From NCBI RefSeq assembly GCF_012290005.1, contig NZ_JAAXMS010000004.1, forward strand, positions 682,001 to 746,000: DNA of 64,000 nucleotides. Direction: 5' to 3'. Both the position numbers and the translations under genes were made by a program. This document shows, in pieces, positions 44,727 through 53,149 of the stretch. Under the pieces are notes generated by a model. The model saw only the letters and a program-made list of their open reading frames with translations, did not search any database and had not been told where the DNA came from. The stretch is from Crateriforma spongiae. Lineage in GTDB: Bacteria > Planctomycetota > Planctomycetia > Pirellulales > Pirellulaceae. Within the stretch, counting starts at the first letter, position 1, and every line of letters starts with the position of its first letter.

Positions 44727-46054
44727 TTGCCATTCGTGTCGCTCTTGTTCGCCGTTGGCCCGGGTTCATTGCTTTCGCCGCACTGGCCGTGATGGCCAGA
44801 CCGTGCTTTTCACAAGACTCGGATGCGAGAGGCGAATCCGAGTCGGTGGTCGTTCACGTGCAGACCGATGCACCGGAGCCGAAAGCATGGGTCGGTCAAC
44901 GGCTGCCATTCTTTGTGAAGCTGAAGGCACCGGGGCCGTTCGTCGGCGCGGCCGGATTTTCGGTCCCCAGCATTCCGCGTGCGTTGATCGTCAAAGTGGG
45001 CACACCGGTGGTGTCATCGGAAACCGGAGACGACGACCAGGACTGGACGGTCCAGACCCATGAGTTCGCTTTGTTTTCCCAGGCAACAGGGACCGTATCG
45101 ATTCCCGACATCCAGGTGCGATTCAGTTGCCGAAGCGGCTACACCGGACCGGTCAGCGATCATGTCGAAACATCGCCGGGGATCGACGTCCAGATTCAGA
45201 CGCCGGACAATTACGACCCCGATGTCTTCGTCGTTTCCACCCATCGGTTGGAAGTCAATCAATCCTGGGAACCACCGCCGGGCGACATTCGACAAGGCGA
45301 TCTGATTCGTCGAACGATTCAACAGAGTGCCGATGACGTCGCTGCGATGGCCTTGGCACCGCCGATCTTGACCGCCCCGGATAACGTTCGCGTGTACCCG
45401 GACGATCCAGCAGTGGACGATGACATGCAGCGCGGCGCCTTCACCGGCCGTCGCACCGATGTGATCACTTATGTGCCACGCGAAAGCGGCACGGTCACGT
45501 TTCCTGCGGCCAAGTACGTTTGGTGGGACCCGACAAAGAATCAGTACGACTGGACGACTTTACCGGCGGTCACCTACAACGTCGCAGCCGTCGCGAGTGC
45601 CACGACCGGTGGCGACGCTGTCAGCGATGAATCGTCCGGCGGTGCGTTCCCACGTTGGTGGGCCTTGGGCCTGATGATCGCGGTGGTCTTGCTTGGCTGC
45701 ATCGCCGTATTGAAGCGACGGACACTGAAAAGCCGCCTGCAACAGTTTTGGTCACGGCTGTATCCGCCGGATCGCGTGGCGGTCGGACGCCTGCGGCGTG
45801 CCTGCCGCAACAACGATCCGGTGGCCGCCGAAGCCGCCTGGCAGCAATGGCAAAACAGTCTGCCTGGTCCGCCGACTTTCACACCCGCATTGCAATCGGC
45901 GGTGACCGACCTGCATCGTCATCGTTATGGAAACGGTGACGATGCGACATGGGATGGTACCCAACTTAGCCGCTCGGTGACCGAATACTTGGCCGCAACC
46001 AAAGACGACGCCGAAGGCTCGGTTGATGCGTTGCCACCGCTGAATCCGGTCTAG
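44723..46054 (+). CDS. BatD-like membrane protein
   Basis: 443 aa. Cleavable signal peptide (about 1-31, ending PCFSQ), two beta-sandwich domains (about 40-290) with the BatD/oxygen-tolerance pattern AWVGQRLPFFVKLKAPGPFVGAAGFSVP. A membrane helix follows (WWALGLMIAVVLLGCIAVL, about 310-330), then a cytosolic helical tail with LRRACRNNDPVAAEAAWQQW. Last gene of the operon; it converges with the RND pump gene, leaving only about 20 bases between stops. Its role is in assembly or stability of the Bat complex in the envelope. Confidence 0.88.
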   Translation: MIAIRVALVRRWPGFIAFAALAVMARPCFSQDSDARGESESVVVHVQTDAPEPKAWVGQRLPFFVKLKAPGPFVGAAGFSVPSIPRALIVKVGTPVVSSETGDDDQDWTVQTHEFALFSQATGTVSIPDIQVRFSCRSGYTGPVSDHVETSPGIDVQIQTPDNYDPDVFVVSTHRLEVNQSWEPPPGDIRQGDLIRRTIQQSADDVAAMALAPPILTAPDNVRVYPDDPAVDDDMQRGAFTGRRTDVITYVPRESGTVTFPAAKYVWWDPTKNQYDWTTLPAVTYNVAAVASATTGGDAVSDESSGGAFPRWWALGLMIAVVLLGCIAVLKRRTLKSRLQQFWSRLYPPDRVAVGRLRRACRNNDPVAAEAAWQQWQNSLPGPPTFTPALQSAVTDLHRHRYGNGDDATWDGTQLSRSVTEYLAATKDDAEGSVDALPPLNPV

Positions 46055-46075
46055 GTGCGGCGTTCATGGGGCGGA

Positions 46076-49000
46076 CTAAGCTGCCTTCGAAAGCGGGATT
46101 TCTTCTTCAGCGGCAACGGGCTTTCGTGCAAACCGCCGCAGCACCACATAGAACACCGGCGTCAGAAACAATCCAAAGATTGTCACGCCCAGCATGCCGC
46201 TGAAGACGGCCGTGCCCAGGACACGCCGCATCTCAAAACCGGCACCGGTGGCGATCAACAGCGGGATCACCCCCAAGATGAACGAGAATGCCGTCATCAG
46301 GATAGGACGCAACCGCATACGACACGCATCCACCGCGGCTTGGAAACGGTCTTTGCCGGCGTCTTCTTCCGCCTTGGCAAACTCCACAATCAGAATCGCA
46401 TTCTTACAGGCCAGTCCGACCAGAACGATGAAGCCAATCTGGGTCAAGATGTTGTTGTCCATCCCTCGCATCCAGATACCGATCACTGCGAACAGCAAGC
46501 ACAACGGTACGATCAGGATGATGGCCAAGGGCAATAGCCAACTCTCGTATTGAGCGGCCAGTGTCAGGAAGACGAACAGCACCGCCAACGGGAACAGATA
46601 GACGATCGTGTTTCCGGCCTGCTTTTCCTGGTATGCAATTTCCGTCCACGCATAACCGAATCCGGGCGGCAGCTTTGCTTCGGCGATGTCTTCCATCGCG
46701 GTCAACGCTTGTCCGGTGCTAAAACCAGGCACGGTCACACCGTTGATGTCGGCTGCGGGGAACAGATTGAATCGGACCAAACGGTCGGGGCCCACCACGC
46801 GTTCGACTTCGACGACCGAGCCCAGCGAAACCGTCGCGCCCCGTGCGCTTCGGGTGCGCAGCCGCAAGATGTCGGCCGGATCGTCGCGGAATTCTGGTTC
46901 GGCTTGTGCCGTCACACGATAGGTTCGCCCCAGGATATTGAAGTCGTTGATGTACGACGATCCCAAGTAGACCTGCAATGCTTCGAAAACGTTGTCGATC
47001 GGGATGTCCAGCATCTGAGCTTTGGTACGATCGACTTCGGCGCGGATTTGCGGAACGCCCAAGCGATAGTTTGAAAACACCTGCAGCAAGCCCGGATGCA
47101 CATTGGCGTCGGCCACCATGGATTGATTGACCTGCTCCAGCGCTTCCAAACCCGCGCCGCTTTGGTCTTGTATGTACATCTTGAATCCACCGCCACGACC
47201 GATCCCACGGACCGGGGGCGGAGGAATGATGTAGATCATTGCCTCATTGATCGACGCAACCGCCTTCCGCATGTCTGTAGCGATCGCTTCGGCAGTGCGG
47301 CCACGCTCGGCTCTTTCCTTTGAATCCTTCAACGGCAGGAACGTTACCGCGGCATTAGGGCTGATGGTGAAGGTTGATCCGTTCAGCCCAACGATACCAA
47401 CCGCGTGGGCAACACCGTCGATGCCTTTGCCGATCTCCGCGACCTGCTGTGTGATCTTGTCCGTCCGCGCCAGCGACGCGCCGTCGGGCAGGTTGATGCT
47501 GACGATCAGATAACCTTGGTCCTGTTGCGGGATGAACCCGGACGGCACCAGAGAGAAACTGTAGCCGGTTGCAATCAAAAGGCCGCCGTACAAAACCAGC
47601 GAAACGAAAGCGGTGCGGACCAGACGCGAAACAATGGCTGCATATGCATTGCTGGCCACATCAAAGGTCGCGTTGAACCAGCGAGCCGGAGCCGAAACCA
47701 CCGCCGAAAACCAGCGGCCGATTCGAGTCTTTCGCGGTCGCGGGGATTCTGCCTTGGGCTTCAACAACAACGCACACAGCGCCGGCGTCAATGTCAGCGA
47801 AACGAACGTGGAGATGGCCGTGCTGATGGAAATCGTCAAAGCGAACTGCTGATAAAACTGGCCGCTGATGCTGGGGATGAAGATGGTCGGCACGAACACT
47901 GCGATCAACACCAGCGTTGTCGCAATCAACGCGGAACCCACCTCGTCCATCGCACGGTGGGCCGCTTCACGAGGCGACATGCCTTCGCGGATCAGACGTT
48001 CGACGTTCTCCACCACCACGATCGCATCGTCGACGACGATTCCGATGGCCAGCACCAAGCCAAACAATGACAGCGTGTTCAGCGTGACGCCCAACACCTG
48101 CATGGCGGCGAACGTGCCGACCAGTGAAATCGGGATCGCGACGACCGGAATGATCGTCGGGCGAAAATGGTGCAGGAACACAAAGACCGTCAACACCACC
48201 AGGATCGTGGTGATGAATAGTGTTTGAAAGACTTCGCTGATCGAATCTTCGACATATTGGGTCGGGTTGTACGCGACACGGTATTCCACGCCCTCGGGAA
48301 AGTCTTTGCTAAGACCATCCATCGTCTTCAGGACTTCCGCCGCCGTGTCGACGGCGTTGGTGCCGGGTCGCTGATAGACCAACACCGCGATCGCCGGCTT
48401 TCCGTCCAAGTAGCTCAGTCGCGAATAGTCTTGGGCCCCCAATTCGATCCTGGCGACATCGCTCAGACGAGTCACACGACCGTCTTCGCCTCGCTTGACG
48501 ATGATCTTGCCGAATTCATCGGTGTCTTTCAAACGACCCTGGGTCGTCACATTCAACTGAAACGCGCCCGTTCCGTCGGTCGGCGGTTGGCCGATCACGC
48601 CCGCGGCGACTTGGACGTTCTGTTGCCGAATCGCATCCAACACGTCGCCGGCGGTCAGGTCGACGTGAGTCATCTTTTCGATGTCCAGCCACACCCGCAT
48701 CGCATATTCATTGCCGCCGGCAATTCGAATGTCACCGACACCGTCCAAACGCATCAACGCATCGCGAACCCGCAAGAACGCAAAGTTGCTGATGTACAGG
48801 TTGTCGCGACTTTCATCCGGCGACGTCAGGTGGACGACCATCAGCATGTCGGGGATCTGTTTCCGCGTCGTCACGCCGATTTGGCGCACCGTTTCCGGCA
48901 AACGTGCTTCGGCGATCGCCACGCGGTTTTGTACTAGCACCTGCGCGTCGTCCAAGTCGGTACCCAACTTGAACGTGACGGTCAGTTGCATGGTTCCATC

Positions 49001-49258
49001 GGCGCTGGACGACGATTCCATGTACAGCATGTCGTCGACGCCGTTCATCTCCTGCTCGATCGGAGTGGCGACCGTGTTGGCGATGACTTCCGGCGTGGCC
49101 CCCGGATAGCTGGCGCGGACGACGATGGTCGGCGGTGCGACGTCGGGATACTGCGAAACCGGCAGCGAGAAATACGTGATGCCGCCGACCAACAGAATCA
49201 GAAACGAAAGCACCGACGCAAAAATCGGCCGATCGATGAAGAAGTGGGGAAACTTCAT
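46076..49258 (-). CDS. RND-family multidrug efflux permease (AcrB/HAE1 type)
   Basis: 1060 aa, normal for HAE1 pumps. It starts MKFPHFFIDRPIFASVLSFLILLVGG, the typical first helix, and shows twelve membrane segments around two large periplasmic loops. The proton-relay Asp pair of helix 4 is present in GIVVDDAIVVVENVERL. Porter-domain motifs include SYPGATPEVIANTVATPIEQEMNGVDDMLYM. It exports hydrophobic compounds in exchange for protons as part of a three-part pump. Its start overlaps the adaptor stop by four bases (ATGA). No TolC-type outer-membrane channel gene is present in the window. Likely controlled by the divergent MarR gene. Confidence 0.95.
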   Translation of the reverse strand: MKFPHFFIDRPIFASVLSFLILLVGGITYFSLPVSQYPDVAPPTIVVRASYPGATPEVIANTVATPIEQEMNGVDDMLYMESSSSADGTMQLTVTFKLGTDLDDAQVLVQNRVAIAEARLPETVRQIGVTTRKQIPDMLMVVHLTSPDESRDNLYISNFAFLRVRDALMRLDGVGDIRIAGGNEYAMRVWLDIEKMTHVDLTAGDVLDAIRQQNVQVAAGVIGQPPTDGTGAFQLNVTTQGRLKDTDEFGKIIVKRGEDGRVTRLSDVARIELGAQDYSRLSYLDGKPAIAVLVYQRPGTNAVDTAAEVLKTMDGLSKDFPEGVEYRVAYNPTQYVEDSISEVFQTLFITTILVVLTVFVFLHHFRPTIIPVVAIPISLVGTFAAMQVLGVTLNTLSLFGLVLAIGIVVDDAIVVVENVERLIREGMSPREAAHRAMDEVGSALIATTLVLIAVFVPTIFIPSISGQFYQQFALTISISTAISTFVSLTLTPALCALLLKPKAESPRPRKTRIGRWFSAVVSAPARWFNATFDVASNAYAAIVSRLVRTAFVSLVLYGGLLIATGYSFSLVPSGFIPQQDQGYLIVSINLPDGASLARTDKITQQVAEIGKGIDGVAHAVGIVGLNGSTFTISPNAAVTFLPLKDSKERAERGRTAEAIATDMRKAVASINEAMIYIIPPPPVRGIGRGGGFKMYIQDQSGAGLEALEQVNQSMVADANVHPGLLQVFSNYRLGVPQIRAEVDRTKAQMLDIPIDNVFEALQVYLGSSYINDFNILGRTYRVTAQAEPEFRDDPADILRLRTRSARGATVSLGSVVEVERVVGPDRLVRFNLFPAADINGVTVPGFSTGQALTAMEDIAEAKLPPGFGYAWTEIAYQEKQAGNTIVYLFPLAVLFVFLTLAAQYESWLLPLAIILIVPLCLLFAVIGIWMRGMDNNILTQIGFIVLVGLACKNAILIVEFAKAEEDAGKDRFQAAVDACRMRLRPILMTAFSFILGVIPLLIATGAGFEMRRVLGTAVFSGMLGVTIFGLFLTPVFYVVLRRFARKPVAAEEEIPLSKAA

Positions 49259-50655
49259 TTGGAAACACCCCCGTACATCGCCAAGCCTTCACCCGTTTGG
49301 GCATCTTGCGGCAAGGGAGTCGGTTCGGGCGAAATCCACTGATCGGGCGTAAGCGGATCGCTCTTATCTGGCAGTCCGTCGTCGACCACCATGATTTCTC
49401 CATCCTTGACGGCGACATCCATATCGGGCCGAACCATCAGCAGTCCTTGGATGACCAAAGCTTCGTCGCCTTGCAAGCCTTCGCGAACGACACGCAAACC
49501 ATCCGCGATCGGGCCGGTGTCGATCGGTCGCCGTTCGATCTTCCCATCGACCACGACGTACACGAATTGGCTGGACTGGTCCGTACCGATTGCGGAATCG
49601 GGGATCAGGATCGCCTTGTACGATGCACTGCCGGGAATACGCACACGTGCGAACATGCCGGGAACCAGCGTCCCGGATTCATTGCGAAAAATGCTGCGGG
49701 CACGAAGCGTTGCCGTGTCGGTATCAAAGCGGTTGTCGACAAAGTCCATATGGCCTCGGTGCGGAAACCCCTTTTCATCGATCAAGCTAAGGTAGGCTGG
49801 GTTCTTCGCGACACGTGAACTTTCACGTCGACCTTGTTGGGCCAAGCGAACATACTTCAACACATCTTGCTCGTGCACATCGAAGGTGCAGTGGATCGGG
49901 TCCACCGACGTGATCGTGGTCAGCAACGTGGATGTCGAAGTTCCGCCACTGACCAAGTTGCCTTCGGTCACCAATTCGCTACTGATCCGCCCGGTGACCG
50001 GTGCATGGATCTGGGTGTACCCGAGATTCAACCGAGCCGTTTCCAGTTCTGCCTTGGCGGATTCCATCGACGCCGTGGCAGTGGCGATCGCAGCCTCGGC
50101 CGAACTGATTCCCGCTTCGCTGCCCTGGACATCGGCTTCGGCCTGCAGAAATTCGGCCTCACGCTGGTCGACTTCTTCCTGTGAAACCGCGTTCTGTCTC
50201 TTTAGACTGCGGGCGCGATCGACCCGTGCGGATGCCAATGACAATTGTGCATCCGATTGGCGTTTCAGTGCTTGGGCTTCTTTCAGTCGCGCTTTCGCCT
50301 GTTGCAGCTGTGATTCCGATTCCTGTAACGCCGCCCTGGCGCGACTCAGTTCGGCCTTGAAAGGTCTGGGGTCGATGACGAACAGCAAGTCGCCCTTGTT
50401 GACGATTTGCCCTTCGTCGAAGTGGATCGATTCCAAGTAGCCACCGACACGGGCGCGGATCTCCACAAAATCGGTGGCTTCCAGGCGGCCGGTGTATGCG
50501 TCCCATTCGACAATCGGTCGAACAACCGGCTTGGCCACGGTCACCGTCGGAGGGGGCATCTCACCCGCCGTCTGTTGCTCGGGCTTGCACCCGAGTGACG
50601 CCATCATCGTGATGCCCAGCGACAGGGCCAGCATTCCAGCGAAGGTAGATTTCAT
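49255..50655 (-). CDS. RND efflux periplasmic adaptor (membrane fusion lipoprotein)
   Basis: 466 aa from the ATG at 50655 (MKSTFAGMLALSLG...). The frame is open to 50727, but the signal peptide starts here. Lipobox-like MASLGC anchors it in the membrane. Lipoyl halves and a barrel (VGGYLESIHFDEGQIVNKGDLLFVIDPRPF; YTQIHAPVTGRISSELVTEGNLV) flank a long alpha-hairpin coiled coil with repeated ALQESESQLQQAKARLKEAQALKRQSDAQ units. This is the AcrA/MexA architecture that bridges pump and outer-membrane channel. First gene of the two-gene efflux operon. Confidence 0.93.
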   Translation of the reverse strand: MKSTFAGMLALSLGITMMASLGCKPEQQTAGEMPPPTVTVAKPVVRPIVEWDAYTGRLEATDFVEIRARVGGYLESIHFDEGQIVNKGDLLFVIDPRPFKAELSRARAALQESESQLQQAKARLKEAQALKRQSDAQLSLASARVDRARSLKRQNAVSQEEVDQREAEFLQAEADVQGSEAGISSAEAAIATATASMESAKAELETARLNLGYTQIHAPVTGRISSELVTEGNLVSGGTSTSTLLTTITSVDPIHCTFDVHEQDVLKYVRLAQQGRRESSRVAKNPAYLSLIDEKGFPHRGHMDFVDNRFDTDTATLRARSIFRNESGTLVPGMFARVRIPGSASYKAILIPDSAIGTDQSSQFVYVVVDGKIERRPIDTGPIADGLRVVREGLQGDEALVIQGLLMVRPDMDVAVKDGEIMVVDDGLPDKSDPLTPDQWISPEPTPLPQDAQTGEGLAMYGGVSK

Positions 50656-50861
50656 GATGTTTGAATTCAAAACACGATTCTCGCGTTGAACTTGCATAGC
50701 GTGGGACCGGATTCCGGTATCAATCACAGGCGACCAAAATGTCGCAGGCTAGGTTCGGTGAAATAGAGTTGCCGACCGTGAATCCGCCAAAATGGGCGGT
50801 CAGACAAAGGTCCACCCCACTTGTGGCGGAAGGCATCCCCGTAAAGATGACCGGAAAATAG

Positions 50862-50890
50862 TTGTCGTATCAACCATTTGCCGGTACTGT
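50862..50890 (+). promoter_or_regulatory. Possible sigma-70-type promoter of the MarR gene
   Basis: TTGTCG (50862-50867) and TACTGT (50885-50890) are separated by 17 bases, 26 bases before the ATG at 50916. Inside it, GTTG-tcgtat-CAAC (50861-50874) is a short inverted repeat over the -35 that could serve as an operator for autorepression. Both calls are weak by sequence alone. Confidence 0.35.
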
Positions 50891-50915
50891 ATTTTCACTC
50901 AGGGGAGACGACAAG

Positions 50916-51398
50916 ATGAAAGCCGGCGGACTACAGCGTGAATTAAAGCGAAAGACTCCGTTTGATTCTGCGCAACAAGAGGCCAATCTGAATGTCATTC
51001 GGACGGCCGACCAGATGATCAATCGTTGTGGCAAATTCTTTCGCGATTACGGTTTGACGACGTCGCAGTACAACGTGCTTCGGATTTTGCGGAACGAAGG
51101 CGCCGCACTGCCGTCGCTGGAAATCGGGCAGCGAATGGTCCAAACCGTTCCGGCGATCACAGGTTTGATCGATCGGTTGGAAAAGCAAGATTTGGTCGTT
51201 CGTCGCCGCTGTGATCAGGACCGACGGGTGGTCTATGTCCAGATCACCGCGGCCGGCAAGCGGTTGCTACGAAAGATCGATGCGCCGCTGATCGACTTGC
51301 ATCACCAAATCAGTGGTACTCTGACGAAGGCCGAACTCAAGGAAGTCAGCCGTTTGATGGAAAAGGTTCGCGCCGCCCTGGATGCATCCGACCAGTGA
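50916..51398 (+). CDS. MarR-family transcriptional regulator
   Basis: 160 aa from the ATG at 50916, preceded by GGGGAG at good distance. Winged helix-turn-helix: the recognition region ALPSLEIGQRMVQTVPAITGLIDRLEKQDLVVRRRCDQDRRVVYVQITAAGKRLL is the MarR signature, including the DxRxxxV wing motif. Dimerisation helices lie at both ends. Such proteins repress drug-efflux genes and release DNA on binding small aromatic ligands. Its gene is divergent from the RND adaptor-pump operon across 260 bases, so it most likely represses that operon and itself. Confidence 0.93.
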   Translation: MKAGGLQRELKRKTPFDSAQQEANLNVIRTADQMINRCGKFFRDYGLTTSQYNVLRILRNEGAALPSLEIGQRMVQTVPAITGLIDRLEKQDLVVRRRCDQDRRVVYVQITAAGKRLLRKIDAPLIDLHHQISGTLTKAELKEVSRLMEKVRAALDASDQ

Positions 51399-51439
51399 TC
51401 GGTGAAAAAACCGGTGCCACGTGAGTGAGAAGCCTTTGT

Positions 51440-51871
51440 TCAGTCGTCCAAAGTGACCTCGGCACAGGTTTCTTCGCTTTCCCAAAGTCGCACCATGTAG
51501 GCCGACGCGCCGGTACCGTCCAGGATCTTGGGGCAAACCTGTTCCAACAAGTACTTGGCCATGTTTTCCGCGGTCGGGTTGTACGGCAATTCGTAGATCC
51601 GGTGCGGCTTGGACGATCGAATCGCCTGCAATGCGTTCTCGTCTTGGTCCCACAACACGAACGCGTGATCCCAGTTGTCGTCCAACCAGCCCTTGCAGAC
51701 ATTCTTGAGCGCCTTGAAATCCATGATCCGGCCGACCGAATCCTGTTCTTCGCCTGTCAAATGAAATTCGACCACGTAGTTGTGGCCGTGCAAATTTTGG
51801 CATTTGCCTTCGTGCCCCAGCAATCGGTGTCCGGCACAAAAGGTGAATCGTCGGCTGATGCGGATCGCCAC
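51440..51871 (-). CDS. queD: 6-pyruvoyl-tetrahydropterin synthase family, QueD type
   Basis: 143 aa. The fold of 6-carboxy-tetrahydropterin synthase, which makes the queuosine precursor from dihydroneopterin triphosphate. Visible features: the Zn-binding histidines in FCAGHRLLGHEGKCQNLHGHNYVVEF (His15, His28, His30), the catalytic Cys24 in the GKCxxLHGH motif, and WDHAF. Near the end, ...YNPTAENMAKYLLEQV supplies the PTAENL-type substrate contact. Bacterial QueD enzymes are about 120-150 aa. No other queuosine gene is present in the window. Confidence 0.92.
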   Translation of the reverse strand: MAIRISRRFTFCAGHRLLGHEGKCQNLHGHNYVVEFHLTGEEQDSVGRIMDFKALKNVCKGWLDDNWDHAFVLWDQDENALQAIRSSKPHRIYELPYNPTAENMAKYLLEQVCPKILDGTGASAYMVRLWESEETCAEVTLDD

Positions 51872-52223
51872 GGGCTTGAATCAGGGGTAAGAGTGGAATC
51901 GGGAATCGTTCCAACGCGAATTGCGGAACGTGGAAAACTGTAGAAAATCATGTCACCCCGACGGCCGGTTCGTCGAGTGGGGTGGACGCCGGTCCGTACA
52001 CCTTGGTCAAAGGCCTAGCAATGCTGTGGGCCGGGCGGGGGTAACGTTGGTACCATAGCCGGCGGTCAAAACCGTCCGGGATCGATAACACCGAGACGCT
52101 CACTTTGGTTGTCGCGGTGGGTGTTTGGGCATGCGTGGCCGTCTCGACGGAACATTCGATCGATGAATCCGACGTGTCGTCCGGCCCGGCGGCGTGTTTC
52201 AACCCTTTTGCGAAGCAAGACGC
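51872..52223. other. Divergent intergenic region (352 bases)
   Basis: This region lies between queD and scpB. No gene, repeat or convincing promoter recognised; short open frames here have no domain features. Confidence 0.4.
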
Positions 52224-53099
52224 ATGACGGACCCCAAGGATGGTCGCGACGACGAACTGGACTCCGAATTGTCGGCCTCGGCGTCGCCCGAGGCGGATGA
52301 GGAATCCGCCGATCCCGTCAACGACTTGGCTTCGCAAGACGACGCTGGCGATGCCGACGATGACCTGGAGGAAGAGTTTTCGCTAGAAGATTTGGGGGCC
52401 GCCTACGCCAAAGCGGCGGCGGCACACGACCCCGACGCCTTCGTCGATCCGGAAACGCTGGAACTCGAATCCGACGATGGCGCGATCGATGGGGATGAAG
52501 CTGAAACCAGCGAGGAAGAATCGGGGCCTGCCGATTCCGCTGGCGATTCGGATGACTTCGCAGACCCGGTCACGCCGGAATCCATCGTCGAAGCCGTCTT
52601 GTTTGTCGGGCACCCCAAGAACGAACCGGTCACGTTGGAGCGGATCGCGTCGTTGATGCGTGACTTTACCCCAGACGAAGTTCGTGAGGTGATCGACCGG
52701 TTGAACCAGTCGTACCGTGATGCGGGTCAGGCGTTGCGGGTCGTTCCCGATCAGCATGGATTCAAGCTGACGATTGCACCGGAGGTGGAAACGGTTCGCC
52801 GATCATTCCTGGGTAAAGTTCGCGAGGCGCGATTGAATCAAGCGATGATCGAGGTGTTGGCGTTGGTCGCCTATCAACCGGGAATTTCCGTCCACAAGGT
52901 CAACGACCAAAGGGGCAAAGATTCCGGCGCGCTGCTGAATCAACTGGTCCGTCGACGGTTGCTGGAATTGACACGAGCCCGGGACGAGGAAACCGGAAAG
53001 ATGACCAATTTCTACCAGCCGACCGAGCGGATGATGGTGCTGTTCGGATTGGAAAGCCTGGAAGACCTGCCGCACGTCGAAGAAGGCTTCGCCAGCTGA
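52224..53099 (+). CDS. scpB: Segregation and condensation protein B with acidic N-terminal extension
   Basis: 291 aa from the ATG at 52224. The C-terminal ~170 residues are ScpB: two winged helices starting SIVEAVLFVGHPKNEPVTLERIASLMRDF and containing ALVAYQPGISVHKVNDQRGKDSGALLNQLVRRRLLEL, the family signature. ScpB with ScpA and Smc forms the bacterial condensin that shapes and segregates chromosomes. The first ~115 residues are a very acidic, low-complexity region (long runs of Asp, Glu, Ser, Ala) not found in standard ScpB of about 190-200 aa. scpA is not adjacent. Confidence 0.92.
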   Translation: MTDPKDGRDDELDSELSASASPEADEESADPVNDLASQDDAGDADDDLEEEFSLEDLGAAYAKAAAAHDPDAFVDPETLELESDDGAIDGDEAETSEEESGPADSAGDSDDFADPVTPESIVEAVLFVGHPKNEPVTLERIASLMRDFTPDEVREVIDRLNQSYRDAGQALRVVPDQHGFKLTIAPEVETVRRSFLGKVREARLNQAMIEVLALVAYQPGISVHKVNDQRGKDSGALLNQLVRRRLLELTRARDEETGKMTNFYQPTERMMVLFGLESLEDLPHVEEGFAS

Positions 53100-53149
53100 T
53101 CAGGAGTATTCGTTAGGCCCAGACGCATGCGGCTGCTAACGCCGTAGGC

